From: Phycisphaerae bacterium
GTDB lineage: Bacteria; Planctomycetota; Phycisphaerae; Phycisphaerales; UBA1924
Assembly: GCA_030432255.1 (NCBI GenBank)
Contig: JAUIHS010000025.1
Location: 1-64,000 of the forward strand
DNA: 64,000 nucleotides
Direction: 5' to 3'
In this document: piece after piece, positions 24,958-32,156 of the stretch
Numbering within the stretch: position 1 is the stretch's first letter
Layout of the letters: every line of letters starts with the position of its first letter
Notes under the pieces: generated by a model
Told to the model about the DNA's origin: nothing
Databases searched by the model: none
Seen by the model: the letters and a program-made list of their open reading frames with translations, nothing else
Position numbers and translations under genes: made by a program

Positions 24958-25235
24958 GCTCCATTGCGGTCGGTGGGCCAGCGCTCCGCGATCGCGCGAA
25001 GGGGCTGACCATTGAACCAGTGAAACTTGTACCTGCCTTCACGCCGCACTTCGACCAATCCGGCGGACTCCAGGACCTCAAGGTGCTGCGAGATCGCCTG
25101 GCGAGATGAGCCGATGCCGTGCTTCATGGTGAGTCGGCCGCAGAGTTCGTACAGCGACTGTCCATCACGTTCCACCAGTTCATCCAGAATGGCCCGCCTG
25201 GTCGGGTCGGCGATGGCTCGGTAAAGATCATCCAT
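24954..25235 (-). CDS. ArsR-family transcriptional regulator
   Basis: A 93-residue winged-helix repressor starting MDDLYRAIADPTRRAILDELVERDG, with the recognition region GSSRQAISQHLEVLESAGLVEVRREG and a wing YKFHWFNGQPL. This is the SdpR/PF12840-like ArsR type without metal-binding cysteines. The start at 25235 matches the family N-terminus; the open frame upstream covers the promoter. It heads a coupled ArsR-VOC-VOC operon. A palindrome sits exactly between the -35 and -10 of its promoter, implying autorepression. Confidence 0.9.
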   Translation of the reverse strand: MDDLYRAIADPTRRAILDELVERDGQSLYELCGRLTMKHGIGSSRQAISQHLEVLESAGLVEVRREGRYKFHWFNGQPLRAIAERWPTDRNGA

Positions 25236-25249
25236 ACGGCAGTTCGAAC

Positions 25250-25279
25250 AATATAGGCAAGCCACAGCTTGCATGTCAA
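25250..25279 (-). promoter_or_regulatory. Promoter of the ArsR-VOC operon with operator in the spacer
   Basis: On the minus strand, a consensus -35 TTGACA (25279-25274) is followed 18 bases later by TATATT (25255-25250), or 17 bases later by CTATAT. The spacer contains GCAAGC-N4-GCTTGC (25257-25272), a perfect inverted repeat with the same four-base spacing as the other ArsR operators in this window. Confidence 0.7.
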
Positions 25280-25360
25280 GCGCCGTCCCGGAGAACGCGC
25301 AGCACGAACTCGCGCGATCACGCGCGCGTCGCGCTGCCCAGCAACTGGCACGACCGCTGC

Positions 25361-25570
25361 ATGTACAACTGGCATGGTGCGACCAGGGACTCGTGCGCCG
25401 ACTCTCTCCTGCCGCACACTGGAGGCTTGCCTTGCCCCAGCATTCGCGAGGACCGGGACGGTGCGCTGTGGTTCGGGACCACGGCCGGTGTGTATCACTA
25501 TGACGGCAAGCGGTTCATCAACTTCTCGCGAAGCGACCCGCGGCTTCCGGTCGTCCGGGGAGAACATTGA
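25361..25570 (+). pseudogene. Fragment of a two-component-regulator propeller (Reg_prop) protein
   Basis: Within this 69-codon frame, SIREDRDGALWFGTTAGVYH followed by YDGKRFINF is one clear Reg_prop beta-propeller blade. These repeats normally occur a dozen or more times in large sensor proteins. Nothing before or after continues the protein, no signal peptide is present, and the surrounding 315-base gap has no other gene. A decayed remnant is most likely. Confidence 0.5.
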
Positions 25571-25591
25571 GAACGGGCATGATCGCGGGTT

Positions 25592-26587
25592 TCACGAGTC
25601 CGAGCGCTCTTCGGGGCGGACCCGCTTGGCAAGGACTCGTTCCGCGGATGGGATACGGATCTCCCGTGCGAGGCCGACGACCGCCATGGCGCGGATCACG
25701 AGATAGCTCAAGTCAAGCTGCCACCACCGGAGACCATGCCGCGCCGAAGTTGGGAACGCATGATGATTGTTATGCCAGCCCTCGCCGAGCGCAAGTATGC
25801 CGAATACGGGGTTGTTCCGGCTTTCGTCATGACTGCGGAAAGGCCTGGCTCCCCAGATGTGGCAGATGGAGTTGACGCTCCATGTCACGTGGTGGACGAG
25901 CAGGACGCGGACGAATCCACCCCAGATGAGGCCGAGCATCACACCAGTCCAACTGAGGGTCAGCACGCCGCCGAGGGCCGCCGGGATCAGGAGCCCGAGT
26001 ACCACCCAGAGGGGAAACATCTTGCTGAGCCGGACGATCACCCTGTCCTGGCGCAGGTCCGCGACGTAGCGGCTGAGGCCGCGCGGATGATCAGGACAGA
26101 GAAGCCAACCCACGTGTGCGTGCCACATGCCGCGGATCAGCGCCAGGACGCCCGTGCCGTGGGCGTGCGGCGAGTGGGGGTCACCGTCGCTGTCGCTGTG
26201 CTGATGGTGCCTGCGGTGCATCGCGACCCACTGGAGGACCGGCCCCTGGACAGCCATTGATCCAAGGATGGCGAGGACAACCACGACGGGCTTGGGCGCC
26301 TTGAAGCTCCGGTGAGTGAAGTAGCGGTGGTAGCCCACGGTGATTCCGAGCGCAGTCAGCAGGTACATACCGCCGAGAATCGCGAGATACACCCAGTTGA
26401 ACGCAACGCCCCACAGCAGCAGGATCGCCATGATCAGTCCGAGGAATGGGATCGTCACTGCGGCGAGGTTGGCAATTCGCAGCCGAACTTCAGCCGCGTG
26501 GGGTTGCCGCTCTTCGACCGTGCCCTTCCCGGGATCTCGGTTCACCCGGGTATCCAGCCGTTCTTCTTTGTTGACGGGATCAGACAT
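25592..26587 (-). CDS. Fatty-acid (acyl-CoA/acyl-lipid) delta-9-type desaturase
   Basis: A 331-residue integral membrane di-iron desaturase. The three His boxes are visible: GYHRYFTHRSF near residue 84, AMHRRHHQHSDSDGDPHSP near 120 and LGEGWHNNHHAFP near 267. Four hydrophobic membrane segments occur as two pairs (AAVTIPFLGLIMAILLLWGV and onward; LWVVLGLLIPAALGGVLTL and onward). It introduces a double bond into saturated acyl chains, usually at position 9, using oxygen and an electron donor. It helps adjust membrane fluidity. It stands alone, with 212 bases upstream that contain no gene. Confidence 0.92.
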   Translation of the reverse strand: MSDPVNKEERLDTRVNRDPGKGTVEERQPHAAEVRLRIANLAAVTIPFLGLIMAILLLWGVAFNWVYLAILGGMYLLTALGITVGYHRYFTHRSFKAPKPVVVVLAILGSMAVQGPVLQWVAMHRRHHQHSDSDGDPHSPHAHGTGVLALIRGMWHAHVGWLLCPDHPRGLSRYVADLRQDRVIVRLSKMFPLWVVLGLLIPAALGGVLTLSWTGVMLGLIWGGFVRVLLVHHVTWSVNSICHIWGARPFRSHDESRNNPVFGILALGEGWHNNHHAFPTSARHGLRWWQLDLSYLVIRAMAVVGLAREIRIPSAERVLAKRVRPEERSDS

Positions 26588-26799
26588 GGCGCGACCTCCG
26601 ATTGTCGCGGCGAGGTTGCGACAGGGTTGCAGAGCATGCTAGCGGCATCCCTCGACGCCCGCTCACAGATATCCGTAGTGATATCGGAGGGATTGCGGGC
26701 TGTTCCTCGAAACTCGCCAATCGGCGCCGGGTTGAGGATCGGAGTGTTCAGGTCACGTGACGCTGCGGTTCGGTTGGGTTGAAGCACGGCTCGCGGCGT
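26588..26799. other. Intergenic region between the desaturase and the GNAT-CYTH gene
   Basis: No gene is seen. Two copies of GATATC (26668-26673 and 26680-26685) six bases apart form a small symmetric site in the leader of the desaturase gene. Its role is unknown. Confidence 0.3.
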
Positions 26800-27873
26800 T
26801 CAGTCGGTGGTCGAGAGCCTTCCGCCTCCGGCGAGGGTCCAGCCTGAGTACTGCGACTCGCCGGTGACCTCGCGCTTGACCCACGCTGGTATCTCCACAG
26901 CTTCCAACTCCGCATCGCTGTCACACTCCACTTCTGCCAGGATGAGCCCGGCGGCGCTGACCGGTTCTTCCCAGACATCAATCACCCATTGACGACCCGA
27001 TACCCGGATCGTGTGGCGTCGCTTCGCACTTGAAGGGCCGTCGAGCGACGAAAGGACACCCGCCGAACCCGGGTCGAAGTAGCAGGTGGTCATCTGGCGG
27101 CGGCGCGGATCTGACGGTGCGTGGGGATCCAGGGTTTTCTGGCCGAGTTTGGTGAGCAGTTCGGTGCCATCCGGGCGCTCGATGCGCCGGAGCCGCAGGA
27201 ACACGCCCGGAATGAAACGATCACGCAGGCGGACGTAGTTTTCCGGATCGACTGAGTCCGGCAGCGTCGTCACCAGAAAGCGACGCTCGCGCTCGATCCG
27301 CGCGTAACGGCTGCCGCGGCGGGCGGCGCCGGCCCCCATCGGTGTCGGGTCGGTGAGGTCGCGATAGTAATAGGTGGTGCTGCACGTTCTGCCATCCGGG
27401 AAGAGCGCGAATTCCGGCACGCTGCCTACGCGTCTCCAGCCGTGCCGTTCGTACAGGCGTGACGCATCACCGCTCGTCACGGCATCGAGCACGAGCAGGG
27501 TTCGCCCGCACTCCCGCGCTGTTGCCTCGGCCGCCTGGAGCAGAGCGGCGCCGACGCCGCGGCGACGCGCTCGTCGATGCACGAGCATCTTCGTGAGATC
27601 TGCGCGATGCGGCTGGTTTGCCGGCAGGTTGAGGACCAGTTGAACCGTGCCGCATATACCTCTGTCGTCTTCAGCGACGAGCAACATGCGTTGGCCAGCG
27701 GTGATCTCGGGTGCCAGCGTGTGCCAGAAGGCGATGGCGTCCTCCTGATCGAAGGGTGCCATGAATCCGACGGAGGCACCACCATCGACGCAACTGACGA
27801 GGACATCGGCAAGTTGTGCCTGATCAGCATCGCTCAGCGAGGCGAGGTGGCGAATGGTGATCCTGGAAGTCAT
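26800..27873 (-). CDS. GNAT acetyltransferase-CYTH domain fusion protein
   Basis: A 357-residue two-domain protein. Residues 1-170 are a GNAT N-acetyltransferase: LTKMLVHRRARRRGVGAALLQAAE contains the acetyl-CoA loop (RRRGVGAA), followed by LVLDAVTSGDASRLYERHGWRRVG. Residues ~195-355 are a CYTH-type domain beginning IERERRFLVTTLP (the ExExK-like signature appears as IERERRF), with the tunnel strands VFLRLRRIE, LLTKLGQK and a Glu-rich ILAEVECDSDAELE. CYTH enzymes act on triphosphates such as thiamine triphosphate or inorganic triphosphate. The combination with GNAT is unusual. The start at 27873 begins the GNAT fold directly; the upstream frame looks non-coding. Substrates are unknown. Confidence 0.85.
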   Translation of the reverse strand: MTSRITIRHLASLSDADQAQLADVLVSCVDGGASVGFMAPFDQEDAIAFWHTLAPEITAGQRMLLVAEDDRGICGTVQLVLNLPANQPHRADLTKMLVHRRARRRGVGAALLQAAEATARECGRTLLVLDAVTSGDASRLYERHGWRRVGSVPEFALFPDGRTCSTTYYYRDLTDPTPMGAGAARRGSRYARIERERRFLVTTLPDSVDPENYVRLRDRFIPGVFLRLRRIERPDGTELLTKLGQKTLDPHAPSDPRRRQMTTCYFDPGSAGVLSSLDGPSSAKRRHTIRVSGRQWVIDVWEEPVSAAGLILAEVECDSDAELEAVEIPAWVKREVTGESQYSGWTLAGGGRLSTTD

Positions 27874-27944
27874 GGGTCCAGCATACCGCGGTGCAGATGC
27901 AGAAATCCCTTCGACCCGGCCCGGAATCAAGTTAGAATGCCGCC

Positions 27945-28328
27945 ATGTCCAAGGGATCAATCATTACGTTGCTGGTGCTTGTTGTCGTGACTGTCGGCGG
28001 CTTCTGGGGCTACAAGGTGTACCGGGTCGGTGTTCGGCACGCCGAGGTGCGGGAGGGGGCGACGGAGTGGCTCAACGGGCGCCAGTTCTACAACCAGAAC
28101 GTCGAGTACATCGAGGGGCTGGTCGACTTCGCGCATGACGAGGCATTTGACAAGGCGTACTCCATGGGCGGGCTCACGTCGCAGGCGGAGTTCAGTGAAG
28201 AGACCTACTACTTCACGTTGCTCAAGCTGCTCGAGGAAGAGACACGCTCTGCCGGACGGGACGACATCGCGGAACAACTGGCCCGTGAAGCCTACGTGAT
28301 CCGGCCCTACGCATCGATCAACGAATGA
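27945..28328 (+). CDS. Small membrane-anchored hypothetical protein
   Basis: A 127-residue protein with an N-terminal hydrophobic segment (ITLLVLVVVTVGGFWGYKV, residues 6-24), probably an uncleaved anchor, and a helical soluble part rich in Glu and Tyr (NGRQFYNQNVEYIEGLVDF, then TYYFTLLKLLEEET). No family is recognised. It is divergent from the GNAT-CYTH gene, and its last 11 bases overlap the convergent TauE/SafE gene. High-GC third codon positions and clear amphipathic helices suggest it is real. Confidence 0.7.
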   Translation: MSKGSIITLLVLVVVTVGGFWGYKVYRVGVRHAEVREGATEWLNGRQFYNQNVEYIEGLVDFAHDEAFDKAYSMGGLTSQAEFSEETYYFTLLKLLEEETRSAGRDDIAEQLAREAYVIRPYASINE

Positions 28329-29385
28329 TCTTCTTCGGCGCAGATGAAACGCCGCCACGCTTCGCGGCGAGTCGTCTGCCGGCGGCGTACATGACGTGGA
28401 AGCCGAGGTTGAAGACCAGCAGGCCAAGCAGAGCGAGGCCGAGGATCCCGAGGCCCATGCGGTGCCATTCGTGGATGCAGGTCCACACGAATTGAAGCAC
28501 GCACAGCGTCGAGACGAGGATGAGCGTCGGGCGTCGACCAATGCGCGCCACCACCAGAGCACCGATGGGCGCGCCGACAGCGACGATCGGTGCCGCTGCA
28601 AGCCAGTTGAGGTACACCTCGCGCGACATGCCGAAGCGATCCGGCATGGTCACCGCCAGCGCGAAATTGGTGCCGATTCCGATGACGGATGTCCAGGCCA
28701 TGAGGACGACTGAGGTGGGGATGGCGATCTTGAGATCGGCGCGGCTGAGCAGGACGAGCGCGGCGTAGATGAGCATGTCCACGCCGACGCCGGTGATGGC
28801 CGCGACGGTGGCGCCACCGATGAGGCCGATGGCGAGTCCGACACGGTGGTCGAATCGGTGCGTGGTCGGCGTGATGCCCTGGGCCGAGGCGATCTCACCG
28901 AGCTTGACGAAGTGCAGGATGCCGAAACTGGCCCAGACGACTGCGAAGATGAGTTTGACCCACAGGTCGGGCACGACGGGCGCGATGAAGGCGGCACCGA
29001 GCGGGGTGCCGATGAGAGAGCCGAGCATCGCGGCCCGCAGCATTGGCCATTCGAGCGGGCGGCGCGAGGTGAAGATGTAGATGGCGGCGCTCACCATCCC
29101 GATGGACTGGATGGCAAAGCTGAAGTTGCGACCGATGGAGGCGGGCTGATCGAAGAGGAGAACGAGGATGGGAAAGCCGATGGTCCCTCCGCCCATGGGC
29201 GTGGATCCGGCGAAGTAGGAGCCGACAGCCATGGCACACGCGATCGCGATGTGGTCGACGAGATCCTGCCAGTGATTTCCGACGATGACGATGCAGAGCC
29301 AGGTGACGTAGAAAGTGGCAAGGAAGCCGAGGAAGGGGAGGTGGCGTCGCACCCTCGGGGAAGATGTCAGGCTGGTGATCCGCAA
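28318..29385 (-). CDS. TauE/SafE (TSUP) family membrane permease
   Basis: A 355-residue protein with about eight membrane segments. The first half contains VGSYFAGSTPMGGGTIGFPILVL and the second half ATVAAITGVGVDMLIYAALVLL, the paired Gly-rich repeats of the TSUP (TauE/SafE/YfcA) family. These transporters move sulfite, organosulfonates or related anions across the inner membrane. The substrate is not readable; sulfur-containing anions are typical. It ends 11 bases inside the small convergent gene and is followed upstream by the DUF418 gene, 48 bases away, on the same strand. Confidence 0.87.
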   Translation of the reverse strand: MRITSLTSSPRVRRHLPFLGFLATFYVTWLCIVIVGNHWQDLVDHIAIACAMAVGSYFAGSTPMGGGTIGFPILVLLFDQPASIGRNFSFAIQSIGMVSAAIYIFTSRRPLEWPMLRAAMLGSLIGTPLGAAFIAPVVPDLWVKLIFAVVWASFGILHFVKLGEIASAQGITPTTHRFDHRVGLAIGLIGGATVAAITGVGVDMLIYAALVLLSRADLKIAIPTSVVLMAWTSVIGIGTNFALAVTMPDRFGMSREVYLNWLAAAPIVAVGAPIGALVVARIGRRPTLILVSTLCVLQFVWTCIHEWHRMGLGILGLALLGLLVFNLGFHVMYAAGRRLAAKRGGVSSAPKKIIR

Positions 29386-29433
29386 GGTGGGTGCGACTCC
29401 GGGAGGGCTCAGGCGTTCAGCAATGAGATCGGC

Positions 29434-30738
29434 TCATCGCCGGAATGGCTGGAGTCGGGAGTAGGTCAGAGATCGCCATAACCACTCCGCCGGCCCGAAG
29501 CGGAAGCCCTTCAGCCAGAAAACGCTGAAGACCAGTTGGAAGGCCCAGATCGCCACAACGACGAACTGCTGCTCCAGCCGTTCGAGTTGACCGAAGTAGG
29601 CGAAGCCGTAGCCGTAGAAGATGAGCGTGCAGATGATCGACTGCATGAGGTAGTTCGTCAGCGCCATGCGTCCCACCGCGGCGAGGGCCCGGGCGAGGCC
29701 GCCGAGCACACCGAGGCGGAAGAGCATGAAGACCAGCCCGATGTGGCCCAGGGCCATGGGTATGGAGCCAACTTCATTGAAACGCAGCCCGATGAGAGCG
29801 AAGTTCCCGAGGCTGAAGTCATCCGCGAAGTTCCAGGCGATGCCGGAGCCGATCAGTGCGCCGCCGATGGCGTATCCGATGAGAGCGAGGATGGCGTAGA
29901 AGCGTGTCGAGCGACGCCCGGTCAGCACATCCATCTTGTAGAGGGCCATGCCGAGGAGCATGGCGCCAGTACCGCGCCACAGCATGTACAGCGGAATGAA
30001 CATGAGCTGCATGATGAGTGACTGCTCGATCCGGTGGTGGAGCATCGGAAGAAATCCGCCCAGGTGGTCCTGAACCTGCTGCGCGAATTGCTCGGGCGTC
30101 GGATCGTAGTACTGGACACCTTCGCCGACGCCCTTCATGAATCCCTCTTGCGCCTCAGCAGACCATTCCGCCATGAACTCCGGATTGGCATAGATCCAGA
30201 ACTGGAAACTGAATGCCGTATTCAGCAGAGCACCAAATGTGAGGAATAGCACACCGAGGATCAACATGGCGCCGGCTGGAAGACGCCTCAACCACCAGAG
30301 GAAAAGGAGGCCGCAGACGGCGTACGAAACCAGGATGTCGCCGTACCAGATGAAGTAGGCGTGCACCATGCCGATCGCCAGCAGCCATCCCATGCGGATG
30401 AACCACAGTCTGCGAACAGGTCTGATGTCCTCCGGTTTCTTCGCCTTCTCCGCGTAGAGAACAACGCCGGCGCCGAAGAGCATCGAGAAGAGCGTCATCA
30501 TCTTCACGTCGAAGAACAGATGCGTGTAGATGTAGACCAACTGGTTGGCGAGATCGAACTCGGGGAAGACGCGCGGGTTCATGTATGCGCTGAAGGGCAT
30601 CGAGAAGGCCTGGATGTTCATCACGAGGATGCCCAGCAGGGCGACGCCGCGGAGCACATCGAGCCCCTCGATGCGTTTCTTCTCCGTCACCGGTGCCGGT
30701 GCGCCCGGGTCGGCTGAGATCATGGTCGCGTCGTTCAT
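29434..30738 (-). CDS. DUF418 (YeiB-like) multi-pass membrane protein
   Basis: A 434-residue inner-membrane protein. The start region RIEGLDVLRGVALLGILVMN is the signature of DUF418/heparan-alpha-glucosaminide acetyltransferase-like proteins. About ten membrane helices follow, and the C-terminal DUF418 block includes ALAAVGRMALTNYLMQSII and GPAEWLWRSLTY. The family is widespread with no settled function; acyl transfer or transport has been suggested. Its start overlaps the HAD phosphatase stop by four bases (ATGA), so the two are co-translated, and TauE follows 48 bases later. Confidence 0.87.
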   Translation of the reverse strand: MNDATMISADPGAPAPVTEKKRIEGLDVLRGVALLGILVMNIQAFSMPFSAYMNPRVFPEFDLANQLVYIYTHLFFDVKMMTLFSMLFGAGVVLYAEKAKKPEDIRPVRRLWFIRMGWLLAIGMVHAYFIWYGDILVSYAVCGLLFLWWLRRLPAGAMLILGVLFLTFGALLNTAFSFQFWIYANPEFMAEWSAEAQEGFMKGVGEGVQYYDPTPEQFAQQVQDHLGGFLPMLHHRIEQSLIMQLMFIPLYMLWRGTGAMLLGMALYKMDVLTGRRSTRFYAILALIGYAIGGALIGSGIAWNFADDFSLGNFALIGLRFNEVGSIPMALGHIGLVFMLFRLGVLGGLARALAAVGRMALTNYLMQSIICTLIFYGYGFAYFGQLERLEQQFVVVAIWAFQLVFSVFWLKGFRFGPAEWLWRSLTYSRLQPFRR

Positions 30739-31442
30739 GAGGTCCTGCTCCGGGGAACCGATCGGATCCAGTCGAGGATCTCATGCGTCTCCGAGAGGTC
30801 CCGCACGACAAGATCTCCTCCCGCCTCCGACAACTCCTCCACGCTGAAGCGTCCCGTCGCCACCGCGATGCACCGGCAGCCGTTGACGTGCGCACAGTTG
30901 ATGTCGTGCGGCGTGTCGCCGATGACGATCGTCTCTCGCGGCGGTCGGCCTTCCCGTTGCTCGTACCGAGCCATGCCGATGGGCGGGAGATGGGTGCGGC
31001 AGGGGGGGTGATGCGGTGAGTCCATACCCCAGACGTGCACCGGGAAGCGGTCAGGCTCAATGCCGGAAGCCCGGAGCTTGATCGAACCTGTGTCGGGAAA
31101 ATTCCCCGTCAGCAGGCCGAGCGTCATGGCCTCATCGGCTTCGAGGATGTCGAGGAGTTCAAGCACGCCCGGGCACGGCCGCGCGGTGTTGTGCTCGCGA
31201 AGCAGCACTTCGAGGTGCTCGCGATACGCGGCATGGAACTGCGACACCGAAGAATCGTGGGTCGGCAGTTCGTGGCGGGTCAGGAGGTCAAGAATGATCA
31301 GCGGGTCGAGTCGGCCCGCGTACTCGATGATCGAGGCGTCGAAACTGTTGCCATAGAGCGAGCGCCCGGCGAGGCCCATGGCGCGGATGCCGACTCCGCT
31401 CGTGGTGACCAGGGTGCCATCGATATCGAAGAGCAGCAGCAT
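30735..31442 (-). CDS. HAD-superfamily hydrolase (phosphoglycolate-phosphatase-like)
   Basis: A 235-residue HAD phosphatase. Motif I is LLFDIDGTLV at the N-terminus (nucleophile Asp), motif II is LGLLTGNFP near 110, and motif IV is IVIGDTPHDINCA near 172. The cap domain is helical and inserted after motif I. Gph-like enzymes remove phosphate from small molecules such as phosphoglycolate or pyrophosphate. The exact substrate is unknown. It lies 41 bases after the acylphosphatase gene on the same strand and is coupled to the DUF418 gene by ATGA. Confidence 0.88.
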   Translation of the reverse strand: MLLLFDIDGTLVTTSGVGIRAMGLAGRSLYGNSFDASIIEYAGRLDPLIILDLLTRHELPTHDSSVSQFHAAYREHLEVLLREHNTARPCPGVLELLDILEADEAMTLGLLTGNFPDTGSIKLRASGIEPDRFPVHVWGMDSPHHPPCRTHLPPIGMARYEQREGRPPRETIVIGDTPHDINCAHVNGCRCIAVATGRFSVEELSEAGGDLVVRDLSETHEILDWIRSVPRSRTS

Positions 31443-31483
31443 CGCCGCATCATGACGGTCGACCTCACCGCGAGCAACAGGCG

Positions 31484-31771
31484 TCAGCGTCGAATCTCGA
31501 AGCCCGTGGCCGGGAGGTCTCCGGGCGCGTCGTTCTGGACGCGCGTCTCCTCGATGTTGCTGCCCATGCGAGCCGCGATGGCGGCCAGGAAGGCATCGAG
31601 TTCTGATGCCGCCCCCGCGGCGGCGAGGGTGACGGTCCCGTCCCGTTCGTTGCGGACCCAGCCCCGGACGTCGAAGCCGCGGGCGATCTGTCGGCAGGTC
31701 ATGCGGAAGCCGACGCCCTGCACGCGGCCGATGAATGAGATGAGGCGCCTGTCAGGTGTGTTCGATTTCAT
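31484..31771 (-). CDS. acyP: Acylphosphatase
   Basis: A 95-residue acylphosphatase, the usual size. RRLISFIGRVQGVGFRMTCRQIA carries the phosphate-binding loop with the catalytic Arg (GRVQGVGFR), and GWVRNERDGTVTLAAAG carries the catalytic Asn (VRN). It hydrolyses acyl phosphates such as acetyl phosphate or carbamoyl phosphate. The start at 31771 is the ATG immediately before the fold; the longer open frame covers the intergenic region. It is the first gene of a minus-strand set with the HAD and DUF418 genes, divergent from dnaG. Confidence 0.92.
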   Translation of the reverse strand: MKSNTPDRRLISFIGRVQGVGFRMTCRQIARGFDVRGWVRNERDGTVTLAAAGAASELDAFLAAIAARMGSNIEETRVQNDAPGDLPATGFEIRR

Positions 31772-32156
31772 TCTAGTTTTGATCGGGTCGTTCCCGTGAA
31801 GAGGGTACTCGGAGGTCCAGTTTCTGCACGACGTTTCAGTTTCATAAGTCGTCGGGTTTGACCCGCGGTCCGTCTGTGTTAGCGTTGTATTGCAACGACC
31901 GGCTGTCCTCAACCGCCACCTGAACCCCGCCCCGTCGCGAGCGGTCAGGCCACTTCTCCACCCTCTGAGGAAAATGCCGTCGGCCCGTTCCCTCGCCCAC
32001 CCGGGGGATGTTATGGGAACGAGGTGCGTGCTGACGCTGTCTTGGATCTGACGAGGCTGCGGTCCGCCGGAATGGCGGATGACATTCTGTACCTGCTCGA
32101 CCAATCCACATGTTTCAGGACCTGATTTTTTCCTTCCCGTCGCTTTGGCTGTGGGA
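31772..32156. other. Divergent intergenic region between acyP and dnaG
   Basis: About 385 bases with no convincing gene. A TTGACC followed 16 bases later by TAGCGT (around 31858-31885) could be a weak rightward promoter for dnaG. The dnaG frame is open back to 32079, but that part lacks conserved sequence. Confidence 0.35.
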
